A stretch of DNA of 64,000 nucleotides, taken from NCBI RefSeq assembly GCF_900637205.1, contig NZ_LR134355.1:2108001-2172000 (forward strand). The letters run 5' to 3'. The stretch comes from Mycolicibacterium chitae (GTDB lineage: Bacteria > Actinomycetota > Actinomycetes > Mycobacteriales > Mycobacteriaceae). Under the pieces are notes generated by a model. It made no database searches. It saw only the letters and a list, made by a program, of their open reading frames with translations, and had not been told where the DNA came from. Shown here in pieces: positions 1-7,298 of this stretch. The translations under genes and the position numbers were made by a program. The stretch's first letter is position 1. Each line of letters starts with the position of its first letter.

Positions 1-599
1 TGGCGCTGGGCTTCGGCTACTCGACGTTCCGCTACGCCGCGCCCGCGGGCCAGGACTGGTCGGTGGATCAGCTCGCGGGCAAGCGGATCGCCACGGCCTA
101 CCCGAACCTGGTCCGGAAGAACCTGGCGGACAAGGGGATCGAGGCCACCGTCATCCGCCTCGACGGCGCCGTGGAGATCTCGATCCAGCTCGGGGTGGCC
201 GACGCCATCGCCGACGTCGTCGGCTCCGGGCGCACGCTGCGCCAGCACGACCTGGTGGCCTTCGGTGAGACCCTGTGCGATTCGGAGGCGGTGCTCATCG
301 AGGCCGCCGACCGCCCCGCCGAGCGGGCCCGCGACCAGCTGACCAAGCGGGTCCAGGGCGTGGTGTTCGGCCAGCAGTACCTGATGCTCGACTACGACTG
401 CCCGCGCGCGGTGTTGGACGACGCCATGGCGGTCACCCCGGGCCTGGAGTCGCCGACCATCGCCCCGCTGGCCGACCCGGACTGGGTGGCGGTGCGGGCG
501 CTGGTGCCGCGCAAGTCCGTCAACTCGATCATGGACGAACTCGGCGCCATCGGAGCCAAGGCGATCTTGGCGTCCGACATCAGGTTCTGCCGCATCTGA
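1..599 (+). CDS. hisG: ATP phosphoribosyltransferase HisG, C-terminal part (5' end outside window)
   Basis: HisG catalyses the first step of histidine synthesis, joining ATP and PRPP to give phosphoribosyl-ATP in the cytoplasm. The reading frame is already open at base 3 and ends at the TGA at 597-599, so about 198 C-terminal residues are present of roughly 280 usual in mycobacteria. The visible part contains [13 protein letters not shown], typical of the PRPP-binding catalytic half, and [18 protein letters not shown] leading into the C-terminal regulatory domain, whose presence marks the long HisG class inhibited by histidine. It matches mycobacterial HisG closely as I remember it. The DUF4126 gene follows after 18 bases, with its own -10 element right behind this stop codon. 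Confidence 0.96.
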   Translation, partial: ALGFGYSTFRYAAPAGQDWSVDQLAGKRIATAYPNLVRKNLADKGIEATVIRLDGAVEISIQLGVADAIADVVGSGRTLRQHDLVAFGETLCDSEAVLIEAADRPAERARDQLTKRVQGVVFGQQYLMLDYDCPRAVLDDAMAVTPGLESPTIAPLADPDWVAVRALVPRKSVNSIMDELGAIGAKAILASDIRFCRI

Positions 600-605
600 A
601 CGTGT

Positions 606-611
606 TAGCGT
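606..611 (+). promoter_or_regulatory. -10 element for a leaderless DUF4126 transcript
   Basis: TAGCGT fits the mycobacterial -10 pattern TANNNT and ends 6 bases before the GTG at 618. That spacing would start transcription at the start codon itself. It lies just after the hisG stop codon. Confidence 0.5.
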
Positions 612-617
612 CCGTCT

Positions 618-1100
618 GTGACGACGCACGTTCTGGTTCTTCTGCTGGCTGTGCTGATCGGCGCGGTCGCCGGGTTGCGCGCGTTCACCGCGCCCGCGGT
701 GCTGGCCTGGGCGACGGTGTTGCAGTGGATCAACCTCGACGGGACCTGGGCCTCCTGGATGGGCAACTGGGTCGTCGTGGCCCTGCTGACCGTGCTGGCC
801 GTCGTCGAACTGATCTCCGATCAGCTGCCCAAGACCCCGAACCGGACCGCCGCGGCGCCGTTCGCGGCGCGACTGGTCACCGGCGCGCTGTCGGGCGCGG
901 TGCTGGGGACGGCCTGGGGGTACACCTGGGGCGGCCTCGGCGCCGGCATGATCGGCGCGGTGCTCGGCACCCTCGGCGGCTATCACCTGCGCCGCAAGCT
1001 GTCCGACCGGCAGGGCATCGATCTGCCGGTGGCCCTGACCGAGGATGTCGTCGCGGTGTTGGCCGGTTTCAGCATCGCGGCCCTGACAGCGGCGCTGTGA
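618..1100 (+). CDS. DUF4126 family membrane protein
   Basis: This 160-residue protein is almost entirely hydrophobic, with about four membrane segments and glycine-rich stretches such as LGTLGGYHLRRKL near the C-terminus. It resembles the DUF4126 family and, from memory, the M. tuberculosis gene next to hisG (Rv2120c). Its function is unknown. The GTG start at 618 is supported by the length of relatives and by the adjacent -10 element at 606-611, which suggests a leaderless message. Its stop codon overlaps the start of the next gene as GTGA (1097-1100), so the two are probably translated together. Confidence 0.8.
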   Translation: MTTHVLVLLLAVLIGAVAGLRAFTAPAVLAWATVLQWINLDGTWASWMGNWVVVALLTVLAVVELISDQLPKTPNRTAAAPFAARLVTGALSGAVLGTAWGYTWGGLGAGMIGAVLGTLGGYHLRRKLSDRQGIDLPVALTEDVVAVLAGFSIAALTAAL

Positions 1101-2476
1101 CCGAGCGCTTCGACGCGATCGTCGTCGGAGCGGGACAGGCCGGCCCGCCGTTGGCCGGGCGACTGACCGAGGCCGGAAAGACGGTCGCGGTAGTCGAACG
1201 CAAACTCGTCGGCGGCACCTGTGTGAACTACGGCTGTATCCCGACCAAGACCCTGGTCGCCAGCGCGTACGCCGCGCACACCGCGCGTCGCGGCGCCGAA
1301 TACGGGGTGGGCACCGGGGACATCGCCATCGACATGGCAAAGGTGAAGGCGCGCAAGGACAAGATCATGCTCGACGACCGCCACGGTCTCGAGTCGTGGC
1401 TCGACGGCATGACCGGGTGCACCTTGATCCGCGGCCACGCCCGGTTCATCGGACCCAAGACCCTGCAGATCGACGGCGCCGACCTGGCCGTCATCGAGGC
1501 GGACCGGATCTTCCTCAACACCGGCGGGCGCGCCGTCGTCCCGGAGATTCCGGGCCTGGCGGACTGCGACTATCTGACCAACGTCGGGATACTCGAACTG
1601 GACACGGTGCCAGCGCATCTGGTGATCGTGGGCGGTAGTTACATCGCGCTGGAGTTTGCGCAGATGTACCGGCGCTTCGGTGCCGAGGTCACGGTCGTCG
1701 AACGGGGCGCGCGCCTGACCTCCCGCGAGGACGAGGACATCTCCGCGGCGATCAAGGACATCCTCGAAGCCGAGGGCATCAACGTCGTGCTCAACGCGGC
1801 CGATATGCGATTCGACCGGTGCGACAACGGGTTCGAGCTGACACTCGGCGCCGGCGCCGCACCGATTGCGGGCAGCCATCTGCTGATGGCGACCGGACGC
1901 CGACCCAACACCGACGACCTCGGACTGGAGGTGGCCGGGGTCGAGTGCGACGAGCGGGGCTACGTCAAGGTCGACGATCAGCTGCGCACCAGCGCGGATG
2001 GGATCTGGGCGATGGGGGACTGCAACGGCCGGGGTGCGTTCACCCACACCTCCTACAACGACTTCGAGATCGTGGCGGCCAATCTGCTCGACGACGACCC
2101 GCGCCGGGTGTCCGACCGCGTCATGACCTATGCGCTCTACATCGATCCGCCGTTGGGGCGGGCCGGGATGAGCGTGGATCAGGTACGACGGTCGGGCCGG
2201 CCGGCACTCGTGGCCACCCGACCGATGACCAGGGTGGGTCGCGCCGTGGAAAAGGGTGAGTCCCAAGGCTTCATGAAGGTGGTCGTCGATGCCGAGACCG
2301 AGCAGATCCTGGGCGCGGCGGTGCTGGGCGTGGGCGGTGACGAGGTCATCCACTCGATCCTCGACATCATGACCGCCAAGCTGCCCTACACCGCGATCTC
2401 GCGCACCATGCACATCCATCCGACGGTCAGCGAACTGGTGCCGACCCTGCTGCAGGATCTGCAACCGCTGAGCTGA
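1097..2476 (+). CDS. FAD-dependent pyridine nucleotide-disulfide oxidoreductase, mercuric reductase-like
   Basis: This 459-residue class I flavin disulfide reductase starts with an FAD-binding Rossmann motif (VVGAGQAGPPLAGRL). The redox-active pair sits in GGTCVNYGCIPTK around residues 38-50, an NAD(P)H-binding motif (VGGSYIALEFAQM) lies mid-protein, and a C-terminal HIHPTVSE carries the His-Glu pair that serves as active-site base. It is closest in style to the MerA subgroup, but it has neither the N-terminal heavy-metal-binding domain nor the C-terminal vicinal cysteines that bind Hg(II) in true mercuric reductase, so mercury reduction is unlikely. The GTG start overlaps the preceding stop by four bases. 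The true substrate is unknown; its neighbours suggest metal or thiol stress. Confidence 0.82.
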   Translation: MTERFDAIVVGAGQAGPPLAGRLTEAGKTVAVVERKLVGGTCVNYGCIPTKTLVASAYAAHTARRGAEYGVGTGDIAIDMAKVKARKDKIMLDDRHGLESWLDGMTGCTLIRGHARFIGPKTLQIDGADLAVIEADRIFLNTGGRAVVPEIPGLADCDYLTNVGILELDTVPAHLVIVGGSYIALEFAQMYRRFGAEVTVVERGARLTSREDEDISAAIKDILEAEGINVVLNAADMRFDRCDNGFELTLGAGAAPIAGSHLLMATGRRPNTDDLGLEVAGVECDERGYVKVDDQLRTSADGIWAMGDCNGRGAFTHTSYNDFEIVAANLLDDDPRRVSDRVMTYALYIDPPLGRAGMSVDQVRRSGRPALVATRPMTRVGRAVEKGESQGFMKVVVDAETEQILGAAVLGVGGDEVIHSILDIMTAKLPYTAISRTMHIHPTVSELVPTLLQDLQPLS

Positions 2477-2477
2477 C

Positions 2478-2837
2478 TCAGGTGCAGCAGTTCGGATCCA
2501 GGACCACGCACAGCGCCTGCAGCGCCTCGGGGCGCACCCGGTGAAAGACGTTCATCCCGCGACGGTCCGAGATCACCAGTCCGGCTTTGCGCAGCTGACT
2601 CAGGTGATGGCTGACGGTCGATTCGGTCAGATCCAGCAGCGCGGCCAATTCACCGCTGATCTCCTCGCCGGTAGGGGAGTTGAACAGGTGCGCGAGGATC
2701 TTGACCCGGGCCGGATCGGCGATGGCCTTCAAGCGCATGGCGATCTGCAGGGCGTCGTCGTCGCTGATCGGCCCGGCCGCCACCGGTGCGCAACACACCG
2801 GTGCGCTCATGTCGATCACGGGTAAGGCCTTGGGCAT
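2478..2837 (-). CDS. ArsR/SmtB-family metal-sensing repressor, divergent from cadI
   Basis: This 119-residue winged-helix repressor has the recognition helix in DLTESTVSHHLSQLRKAGLV. Cysteines cluster near the N-terminus (APVCCAPV) and at the C-terminal end (VLDPNCCT), a plausible metal-sensing pair of sites. ArsR/SmtB repressors bind the operator without metal and release it when metal binds. The gene is transcribed away from cadI across a 101-base region with paired operator-like repeats, as in the arsR-cadI pair of M. tuberculosis (Rv2640c-Rv2641, from memory). The ATG at 2837 is used; an internal Met about ten residues later is the alternative. The metal could be Cd, Pb, Zn or As(III). 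Confidence 0.88.
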   Translation of the reverse strand: MPKALPVIDMSAPVCCAPVAAGPISDDDALQIAMRLKAIADPARVKILAHLFNSPTGEEISGELAALLDLTESTVSHHLSQLRKAGLVISDRRGMNVFHRVRPEALQALCVVLDPNCCT

Positions 2838-2860
2838 GGATCCATCTTGCCAGGGATATT

Positions 2861-2915
2861 GACATATATCAAAAAGGGGAGCATTCTGGCGGTTGTCCGA
2901 AGTTCGATATATGTC
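2861..2915. promoter_or_regulatory. Paired ArsR-type operators between arsR and cadI
   Basis: GACATATATC at 2861-2870 recurs as its exact reverse complement GATATATGTC at 2906-2915. The left copy lies inside a dyad of TTGA and TCAA half-sites separated by six bases. AT-rich interrupted dyads like these are typical ArsR/SmtB sites. One copy lies next to each divergent gene, so the repressor could control both itself and cadI. A strong Shine-Dalgarno AGGAGG at 2928-2933 precedes cadI. Confidence 0.6.
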
Positions 2916-2938
2916 ACAATCCTCTCGAGGAGGTTCCC

Positions 2939-3376
2939 ATGTCCCGGGTTCAACTCGCCCTCAACGTCGACGATCTCGACCAGGCGATTGCGTTCTACAC
3001 CAAGCTGTTCAACACCGCGCCGGCGAAGGTCAAGCCGGGCTATGCGAACTTCGCGGTCGCCGAACCGCCGCTGAAGCTCGTGCTGTTGGAGAACCCCGGC
3101 CGCGGCGGCACCCTCAACCACCTCGGCGTGGAGGTCGGCAGCAGTGAGCAGGTGCACTCCGAGATTGCCCGACTGTCGGGCGAGGGGCTGTTCACCGCCG
3201 AGGAGATCGGCACGACGTGCTGCTTCGCCACCCAGGACAAGGTGTGGGTGACTGGACCTGCGGGCGAGAAGTGGGAGGTCTACACCGTGCTGGCCGATTC
3301 GGAAGAATTCGGCAGCAGTCCGCAGCACCTCGACCCGGAGGCCCAGGGGGCCACCTCCGCCACCGCCTGCTGCTGA
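2939..3376 (+). CDS. cadI: Cadmium-induced protein CadI, glyoxalase/VOC fold
   Basis: The 145-residue protein opens with VQLALNVDDLDQAIAFYTKLF, the first beta-alpha-beta unit of the vicinal oxygen chelate fold, and ends in a cysteine pair (TACC). It matches mycobacterial CadI, a protein induced by cadmium whose enzymatic activity is unclear; some VOC neighbours of ars genes act as As(III) S-adenosyl or C-As lyases, so an arsenic role is possible. A TTCC pair in EEIGTTCCFA could bind soft metals. The ATG at 2939 is fixed by AGGAGG five bases upstream. It probably answers to the divergent ArsR. Confidence 0.9.
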   Translation: MSRVQLALNVDDLDQAIAFYTKLFNTAPAKVKPGYANFAVAEPPLKLVLLENPGRGGTLNHLGVEVGSSEQVHSEIARLSGEGLFTAEEIGTTCCFATQDKVWVTGPAGEKWEVYTVLADSEEFGSSPQHLDPEAQGATSATACC

Positions 3377-3402
3377 CGATCACCGGCTCGACTTGCGCCC
3401 TG

Positions 3403-3436
3403 CTTCGACATCCATCAATATAGATGAATGTCGAAG
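3403..3436. promoter_or_regulatory. 34-bp palindromic operator overlapping the arsR start codon
   Basis: The arms CTTCGACAT (3403-3411) and ATGTCGAAG (3428-3436) are perfect reverse complements, and the inner bases also pair except for two positions, so 15 of 17 base pairs match. The right arm begins at the ATG of arsR. AATATA at 3417-3422 in the centre can serve as a -10 element, which would make the transcript leaderless and let the repressor sit directly on the promoter and start codon. Confidence 0.7.
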
Positions 3437-3799
3437 TCAGGGTCGCGGGTCGCCGATGCGCCAGGCTGTCCGCCCGGGGCGCTGCTGCCGGAACCGCTGT
3501 CGGCCACCGCGGCGACGGAGATGGCGGTGAAGCTCAAGGCGCTGGCCGATCCAGTGCGCCTGCAGTTGCTCTCCGCGATCGCGAGCCGCGCCGGGGGCGA
3601 GGCGTGCGTGTGCGATATCGCGGTCGGGGTGGAGGTTTCACAACCGACCGTCTCGCATCACCTCAAGGTGCTGCGCGATGCCGGTCTGCTGACTTCGCAG
3701 CGTCGTGCCTCGTGGGTGTACTACGCGGTGGTGCCCGACGCCCTGGCCAGCCTGGCTGTGCTGCTCGGGGTGGCTGACCCGGTCGGGGCGCGCGGATGA
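3428..3799 (+). CDS. arsR: ArsR-family arsenic-responsive repressor
   Basis: This 123-residue winged-helix protein contains EACVCDIA, the cysteine motif that binds As(III) in ArsR proteins, followed by VSQPTVSHHLKVLRDAGLL as the recognition helix. Arsenite binding to the cysteines releases the operator. The start at 3428 lies inside a 34-bp palindrome that is a good self-operator. The stop overlaps the ATG of acr3 as ATGA, so arsR, acr3 and arsC form a tight operon with four-base overlaps. It corresponds in position and sequence to the arsR upstream of the ACR3 gene in M. tuberculosis (Rv2642, from memory). Confidence 0.92.
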   Translation: MSKSGSRVADAPGCPPGALLPEPLSATAATEMAVKLKALADPVRLQLLSAIASRAGGEACVCDIAVGVEVSQPTVSHHLKVLRDAGLLTSQRRASWVYYAVVPDALASLAVLLGVADPVGARG

Positions 3800-4899
3800 C
3801 CGCCGCCGCGCCGGCGGTGGTCGGCAGAATGTCCACCCTCGATCGCTTCCTGTCGGTGTGGATCGGTGCCGCGATGATCGCCGGCCTGCTGCTGGGGCGG
3901 TGGGTTCCCGGTCTGAACACCGTCCTGGAAAGCGTTCAGATCGACGGCATTTCGCTGCCGATTGCACTCGGACTGCTGATCATGATGTATCCGGTGCTGG
4001 CGAAGGTGCGCTACGACCGCCTCGATACCGTCACCGGTGATCGCAAACTGCTGCTGTCGTCGCTGGTGCTCAACTGGGTGTTCGGCCCGGCGTTGATGTT
4101 CGCGCTGGCCTGGCTGCTGCTGCCCGATCTGCCCGAGTACCGGACCGGGCTGATCATCGTCGGGTTGGCGCGGTGCATCGCGATGGTCATCATCTGGAAC
4201 GACCTGGCGTGCGGCGACCGCGAAGCCGCCGCCGTGCTGGTGGCGCTCAACTCGGTCTTCCAGGTCGTCATGTTCGCGGTCCTGGGCTGGTTCTACCTTT
4301 CGGTGCTGCCCGGCTGGCTCGGCCTCGATCAGACCACCATCGACACCTCGCCGTGGCAGATCGCCAAGTCCGTGCTGATCTTCCTCGGCATCCCGCTGAT
4401 CGCCGGATACCTGTCCCGGCGGATCGGCGAGCGAGCCAAGGGCCGCGACTGGTACGAGTCGACCTTCTTGCCGCGCATCGGGCCGTGGGCGCTTTACGGC
4501 TTGCTGTTCACCGTCGTGATTCTCTTTGCGCTGCAAGGCGAGCAGATCACCAGTCGCCCCCTCGACGTCGCCCGCATCGCGCTGCCGCTGCTGGCTTACT
4601 TCGCGATCATGTGGGGTGGCGGCTACCTGCTGGGCGCCGCGCTGGGGCTGGGCTACGCCCGGACCACCACCCTGGCCTTCACCGCGGCGGGCAACAACTT
4701 CGAGTTGGCCATCGCGGTCGCCATCGCGACCTACGGCGCGACCTCCGGCCAGGCGCTGGCCACCGTCGTCGGCCCCCTCATCGAGGTGCCGGTGTTGGTC
4801 GCCTTGATTTACGTCTCGCTGGCGTTGCGAAAGCGGTTCCGCGACGCCATTTCATCGAGCCCGCACCCGTCTGCCCCCGAACCTGGAGTCCGCCCATGA
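3796..4899 (+). CDS. acr3: Arsenite efflux transporter Acr3
   Basis: The 367-residue protein has about ten hydrophobic segments and carries Acr3 signatures: FGPALMFALAWLLL, GLARCIAMVIIWNDLACGD with the conserved thiolate cysteine, and the broken-helix region FTAAGNNFELAIAVAIATYG. Acr3 exports arsenite across the cytoplasmic membrane using the proton motive force. It is translationally coupled to arsR upstream and arsC downstream by ATGA overlaps. In M. tuberculosis the equivalent protein is, from memory, a fusion of Acr3 and ArsC; here they are two separate proteins. Length matches stand-alone Acr3. Confidence 0.94.
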   Translation: MTAAAPAVVGRMSTLDRFLSVWIGAAMIAGLLLGRWVPGLNTVLESVQIDGISLPIALGLLIMMYPVLAKVRYDRLDTVTGDRKLLLSSLVLNWVFGPALMFALAWLLLPDLPEYRTGLIIVGLARCIAMVIIWNDLACGDREAAAVLVALNSVFQVVMFAVLGWFYLSVLPGWLGLDQTTIDTSPWQIAKSVLIFLGIPLIAGYLSRRIGERAKGRDWYESTFLPRIGPWALYGLLFTVVILFALQGEQITSRPLDVARIALPLLAYFAIMWGGGYLLGAALGLGYARTTTLAFTAAGNNFELAIAVAIATYGATSGQALATVVGPLIEVPVLVALIYVSLALRKRFRDAISSSPHPSAPEPGVRP

Positions 4900-5531
4900 C
4901 CGATCTCGCCATCGACCAGCAACTCGCACTGCGCACCGCCGCGACCCGGCTGCACGCCGAGTTCGCCGACACTTTCGGTACTGAAACCATCGAACGATTC
5001 CTGCACTCCTCCTATGACCAATTCGCCAGCCGCGCCACCATTCCCAACTTCCTGCCGCTGCTGGCCGAGCGCTTCGCCCGCCAACGCCTGCAGGCTTTGG
5101 CCCGGGTGGAAGGCAAGGTCAGCGACGGCAGACCCACCGTGCTGTTCCTGTGCACCCATAACGCCGGCCGCTCACAAATGGCCCTGGGTTTCTTCGCCCA
5201 CCTCGCCGGCGACCGCGCTGTGGCCTGGTCGGGCGGGTCCGAACCCGGAAGCGAAATCAACCACGCCGTCATCGCCGCCATGCGTGAGGTCGGCATCGAC
5301 ATCACCGGCGAATACCCCAAACCCTGGACCGATGAGATCGTGCAAGCGGCTGATGTTGTGATCACCATGGGATGCGGCGACGCCTGCCCCATCTTCCCCG
5401 GGACCCGTTACGAGAACTGGGACTTGCCCGACCCGGCCGGACAAGACCTTGACACCGTGCGACCCATTCGCGGCATCATCGAGACCCGGGTACGAAATTT
5501 GCTGGCCGACCTGAACGTCGCTGTCGACTAA
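4896..5531 (+). CDS. arsC: Arsenate reductase ArsC, LMW phosphatase fold with N-terminal helical domain
   Basis: The 211-residue protein has an N-terminal helical region of about 75 residues, then the phosphatase loop CTHNAGRS at residues 86-93 (CX5R, with Cys86 as nucleophile). A conserved cysteine-rich loop (MGCGDACPIFPG) and DLPDPAGQD follow, the latter holding the general acid Asp. Actinobacterial enzymes of this type reduce As(V) to As(III) with mycothiol, feeding Acr3. The extra N-terminal domain is found in actinobacterial ArsC proteins and in the Acr3-ArsC fusions. The ATG at 4896 overlaps the acr3 stop. Its 3' end overlaps the convergent CDF gene by four bases. Confidence 0.93.
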   Translation: MTDLAIDQQLALRTAATRLHAEFADTFGTETIERFLHSSYDQFASRATIPNFLPLLAERFARQRLQALARVEGKVSDGRPTVLFLCTHNAGRSQMALGFFAHLAGDRAVAWSGGSEPGSEINHAVIAAMREVGIDITGEYPKPWTDEIVQAADVVITMGCGDACPIFPGTRYENWDLPDPAGQDLDTVRPIRGIIETRVRNLLADLNVAVD

Positions 5532-6145
5532 CCGCAGCAGTGCTGACCGCGCCAGGCCTCCACGCCCTCGCGGGCGGCGACCGCGGCGATCACCAGTGCC
5601 GCAACGGAATCGCTCCACCACCAGCCGAACAGGCTGTTGAGCGCCAGGCCGGCCAGCAGGACCGCCGACAGGTACGTGCACAACAACGTCTGTTTGGAAT
5701 CGGCGACCGCCGACAACGATCCCAGCTCCCGGCCGGCGCGGCGCTGCAGCCACGACAGCACCGGCATGATCGCCAGACTCAGGGCGGCCAGAACGATGCC
5801 GATCGTCGAATGTCGTGGCGGCTCGCCGACGCCGACCAACGACTGCACCGCGTCGACGGTGACATAGGCGGCCAGCGCGAAGAACGAAAATGCGATCACC
5901 CGCAGCGCCGTCTTCTCCCGCGACTCGTGATCGCGCCCGGCGAACTGCCACGCCACCGCGGCCGCCGAGGACACCTCGATCACCGAGTCCAACCCGAACC
6001 CGATCAACGCGGTCGAGCCGACCCGCGCACCCTCCGGGATCGCCACCGCGGCCTCGATGATGTTGTAGGTGATGGTCGCGGCCACGAACCAGCGGATGCG
6101 CCGGGTCAGTAGCTGTCGCCTCGCCAGGTCCAACTCGGCCGCCAT
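5528..6145 (-). CDS. Short cation diffusion facilitator-type metal exporter
   Basis: The 205-residue protein has about five to six membrane segments. FGLDSVIEV in an early helix and WWSDSVAALV in a late helix carry acidic residues at the places where CDF exporters bind metal. It ends shortly after the last helix with GQHCCG, so the usual cytoplasmic C-terminal dimerisation domain is absent and a terminal cysteine pair stands in its place. The ATG at 6145 shares one base with the stop of the upstream repressor gene (TGATG), so the pair is co-expressed and the pump is probably under its control. The substrate is likely Cd, Zn or Pb. Confidence 0.82.
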   Translation of the reverse strand: MAAELDLARRQLLTRRIRWFVAATITYNIIEAAVAIPEGARVGSTALIGFGLDSVIEVSSAAAVAWQFAGRDHESREKTALRVIAFSFFALAAYVTVDAVQSLVGVGEPPRHSTIGIVLAALSLAIMPVLSWLQRRAGRELGSLSAVADSKQTLLCTYLSAVLLAGLALNSLFGWWWSDSVAALVIAAVAAREGVEAWRGQHCCG

Positions 6146-6492
6146 CAGCAGCACCCATCCCCGGTGCCGATCGAACAGCAGCACTCCGGATCCACCGTCA
6201 GGACCAACCCAACGAGGTCGTCGAGGGCTTTGGCGATCCGGGCATCGGCCAACTCGTAACGAGACCGGCGCCCCTCCGGCATCGCGACCACCAATCCACA
6301 ACCGCGAAGGCAGGCAAGGTGATTCGACACAATCTGACGAGACACGCCGATTTCGTCCGCCAGATCGGACGGGTAACGCGAGGCCGTCCGCAGCGACATC
6401 AAGATCTGGGCCCGGGTGGTATCGGATAGGGCATAGCCGAACCGGGCCAACGCGTCACGATGCATCACCGGCACTGTTTGCATGCCGGTCAT
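6145..6492 (-). CDS. cmtR: CmtR-like Cd/Pb-sensing repressor
   Basis: The 115-residue ArsR/SmtB protein contains VSNHLACLRGCGLVV, which places two cysteines four residues apart in the recognition helix exactly as in M. tuberculosis CmtR (Cys57 and Cys61). It also has a C-terminal cysteine cluster (DPECCC) where CmtR has its third metal ligand, Cys102. It ends with a further pair (GDGCC). CmtR derepresses a metal pump on binding Cd(II) or Pb(II); here the following gene is a CDF exporter. Starts at Met1, Met4 or Met10 are possible; alignment with CmtR fits Met10 almost as well. Confidence 0.87.
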   Translation of the reverse strand: MTGMQTVPVMHRDALARFGYALSDTTRAQILMSLRTASRYPSDLADEIGVSRQIVSNHLACLRGCGLVVAMPEGRRSRYELADARIAKALDDLVGLVLTVDPECCCSIGTGDGCC

Positions 6493-6505
6493 AGTACATA
6501 GCTTT

Positions 6506-6515
6506 CTGAATTCAG
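6506..6515. promoter_or_regulatory. Short palindrome upstream of the cmtR-like gene
   Basis: CTGAATTCAG is a perfect 10-bp palindrome 14 bases upstream of the repressor start, in the 35-base gap after the thioesterase gene. It could be part of the CmtR operator, but a ten-base palindrome can occur by chance. Confidence 0.3.
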
Positions 6516-6527
6516 GACATTATGGAT

Positions 6528-7298
6528 CTAGCGCGGCTGCACCAACAGCGTCTGCGCCGAGGTGCCGATGAAACCGGAGTGGTCAAAGATCTCGGCCGTG
6601 GTCACGCCGAGGCCGTCGGGGCCGATGGAGCCGCGGGCCCGCACCGCGAACTCGTCGCCGGTCGGCAGCCGATGCAGATGCACCGCGGTGTCGGTGTTCA
6701 TGAAGATGAACTCCTCGGGGTTCAGCGCCGAGCCGATGCCGTTGGCCGAGTCGACCACCATGGCCAGTCGCTGCAGGGCCGTGGTGGGCTCGTCGTCCAC
6801 CAAGGCGACTGTCGGTCGCAGCCAGAAGATCCGGGCGCCGGCCTCGTCCTGCTGACGCTGCCAGGCCACCGACTCCAAGTAGCCCGGGGCGTCCCACCAG
6901 AACTCCGGCAGCGGTATCGCCTCGCCGCGGACCAGCGGGGGATACCGGTCCGACGCCCCCGCGGAGGTATCGCTGGTGGCCAACGCCCACGCCGACACCC
7001 GGGCCACCGGTCGATCCGGATCGGCCACCGGTGCCATCTCCGCACAGACCAGGCTGATGCGCTTACCGGGACGCGGAACGAAGGTCCGGACCGTCAGCGG
7101 TACCACCGGGATCGCGCCGAGGATGTCGAGAACCAACCGCCCGATTCGCAGGCCCGAACCCTCGAGGTGGTGTTCGATTTCCCGGGTCAACAGTGCCAGC
7201 GGGGGAGAGCCGTGTTGGATTTCGGGGGTCCAGTTGCTGCGTGTCAGGTCGGTCGACTCGTAGGAGTCCGGCGACACCCGCCGGTAGTAGCAGGTCAC
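6528..7298 (-). CDS. Acyl-CoA thioesterase-like double-hotdog protein
   Basis: The 256-residue protein fits the double-hotdog acyl-CoA thioesterase type (TesB-like). It has an N-terminal hotdog beginning SWTPE-like in NWTPEIQHGSPPLALLTREIEHH and a second in FIFMNTDTAVHLHRLPTGDEFAVRARGSIGPDG, with AEIFDHSGFIGTSAQTLLVQ near the end. Such enzymes hydrolyse acyl-CoA to free acid and CoA; the chain length preferred here is unknown. GTG at 7298 overlaps the stop of the nuclease gene as GTGA, which decides the start. It reads into the cmtR-CDF pair in the same direction, 35 bases away, but has no obvious link to metals. Confidence 0.8.
   Translation of the reverse strand: MTCYYRRVSPDSYESTDLTRSNWTPEIQHGSPPLALLTREIEHHLEGSGLRIGRLVLDILGAIPVVPLTVRTFVPRPGKRISLVCAEMAPVADPDRPVARVSAWALATSDTSAGASDRYPPLVRGEAIPLPEFWWDAPGYLESVAWQRQQDEAGARIFWLRPTVALVDDEPTTALQRLAMVVDSANGIGSALNPEEFIFMNTDTAVHLHRLPTGDEFAVRARGSIGPDGLGVTTAEIFDHSGFIGTSAQTLLVQPR

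Noticed and set aside
1097..2476. Call as mercuric reductase merA
   Set aside because: It lacks the C-terminal cysteine pair and metal-binding domain, and no merR, merT or merB gene is present.
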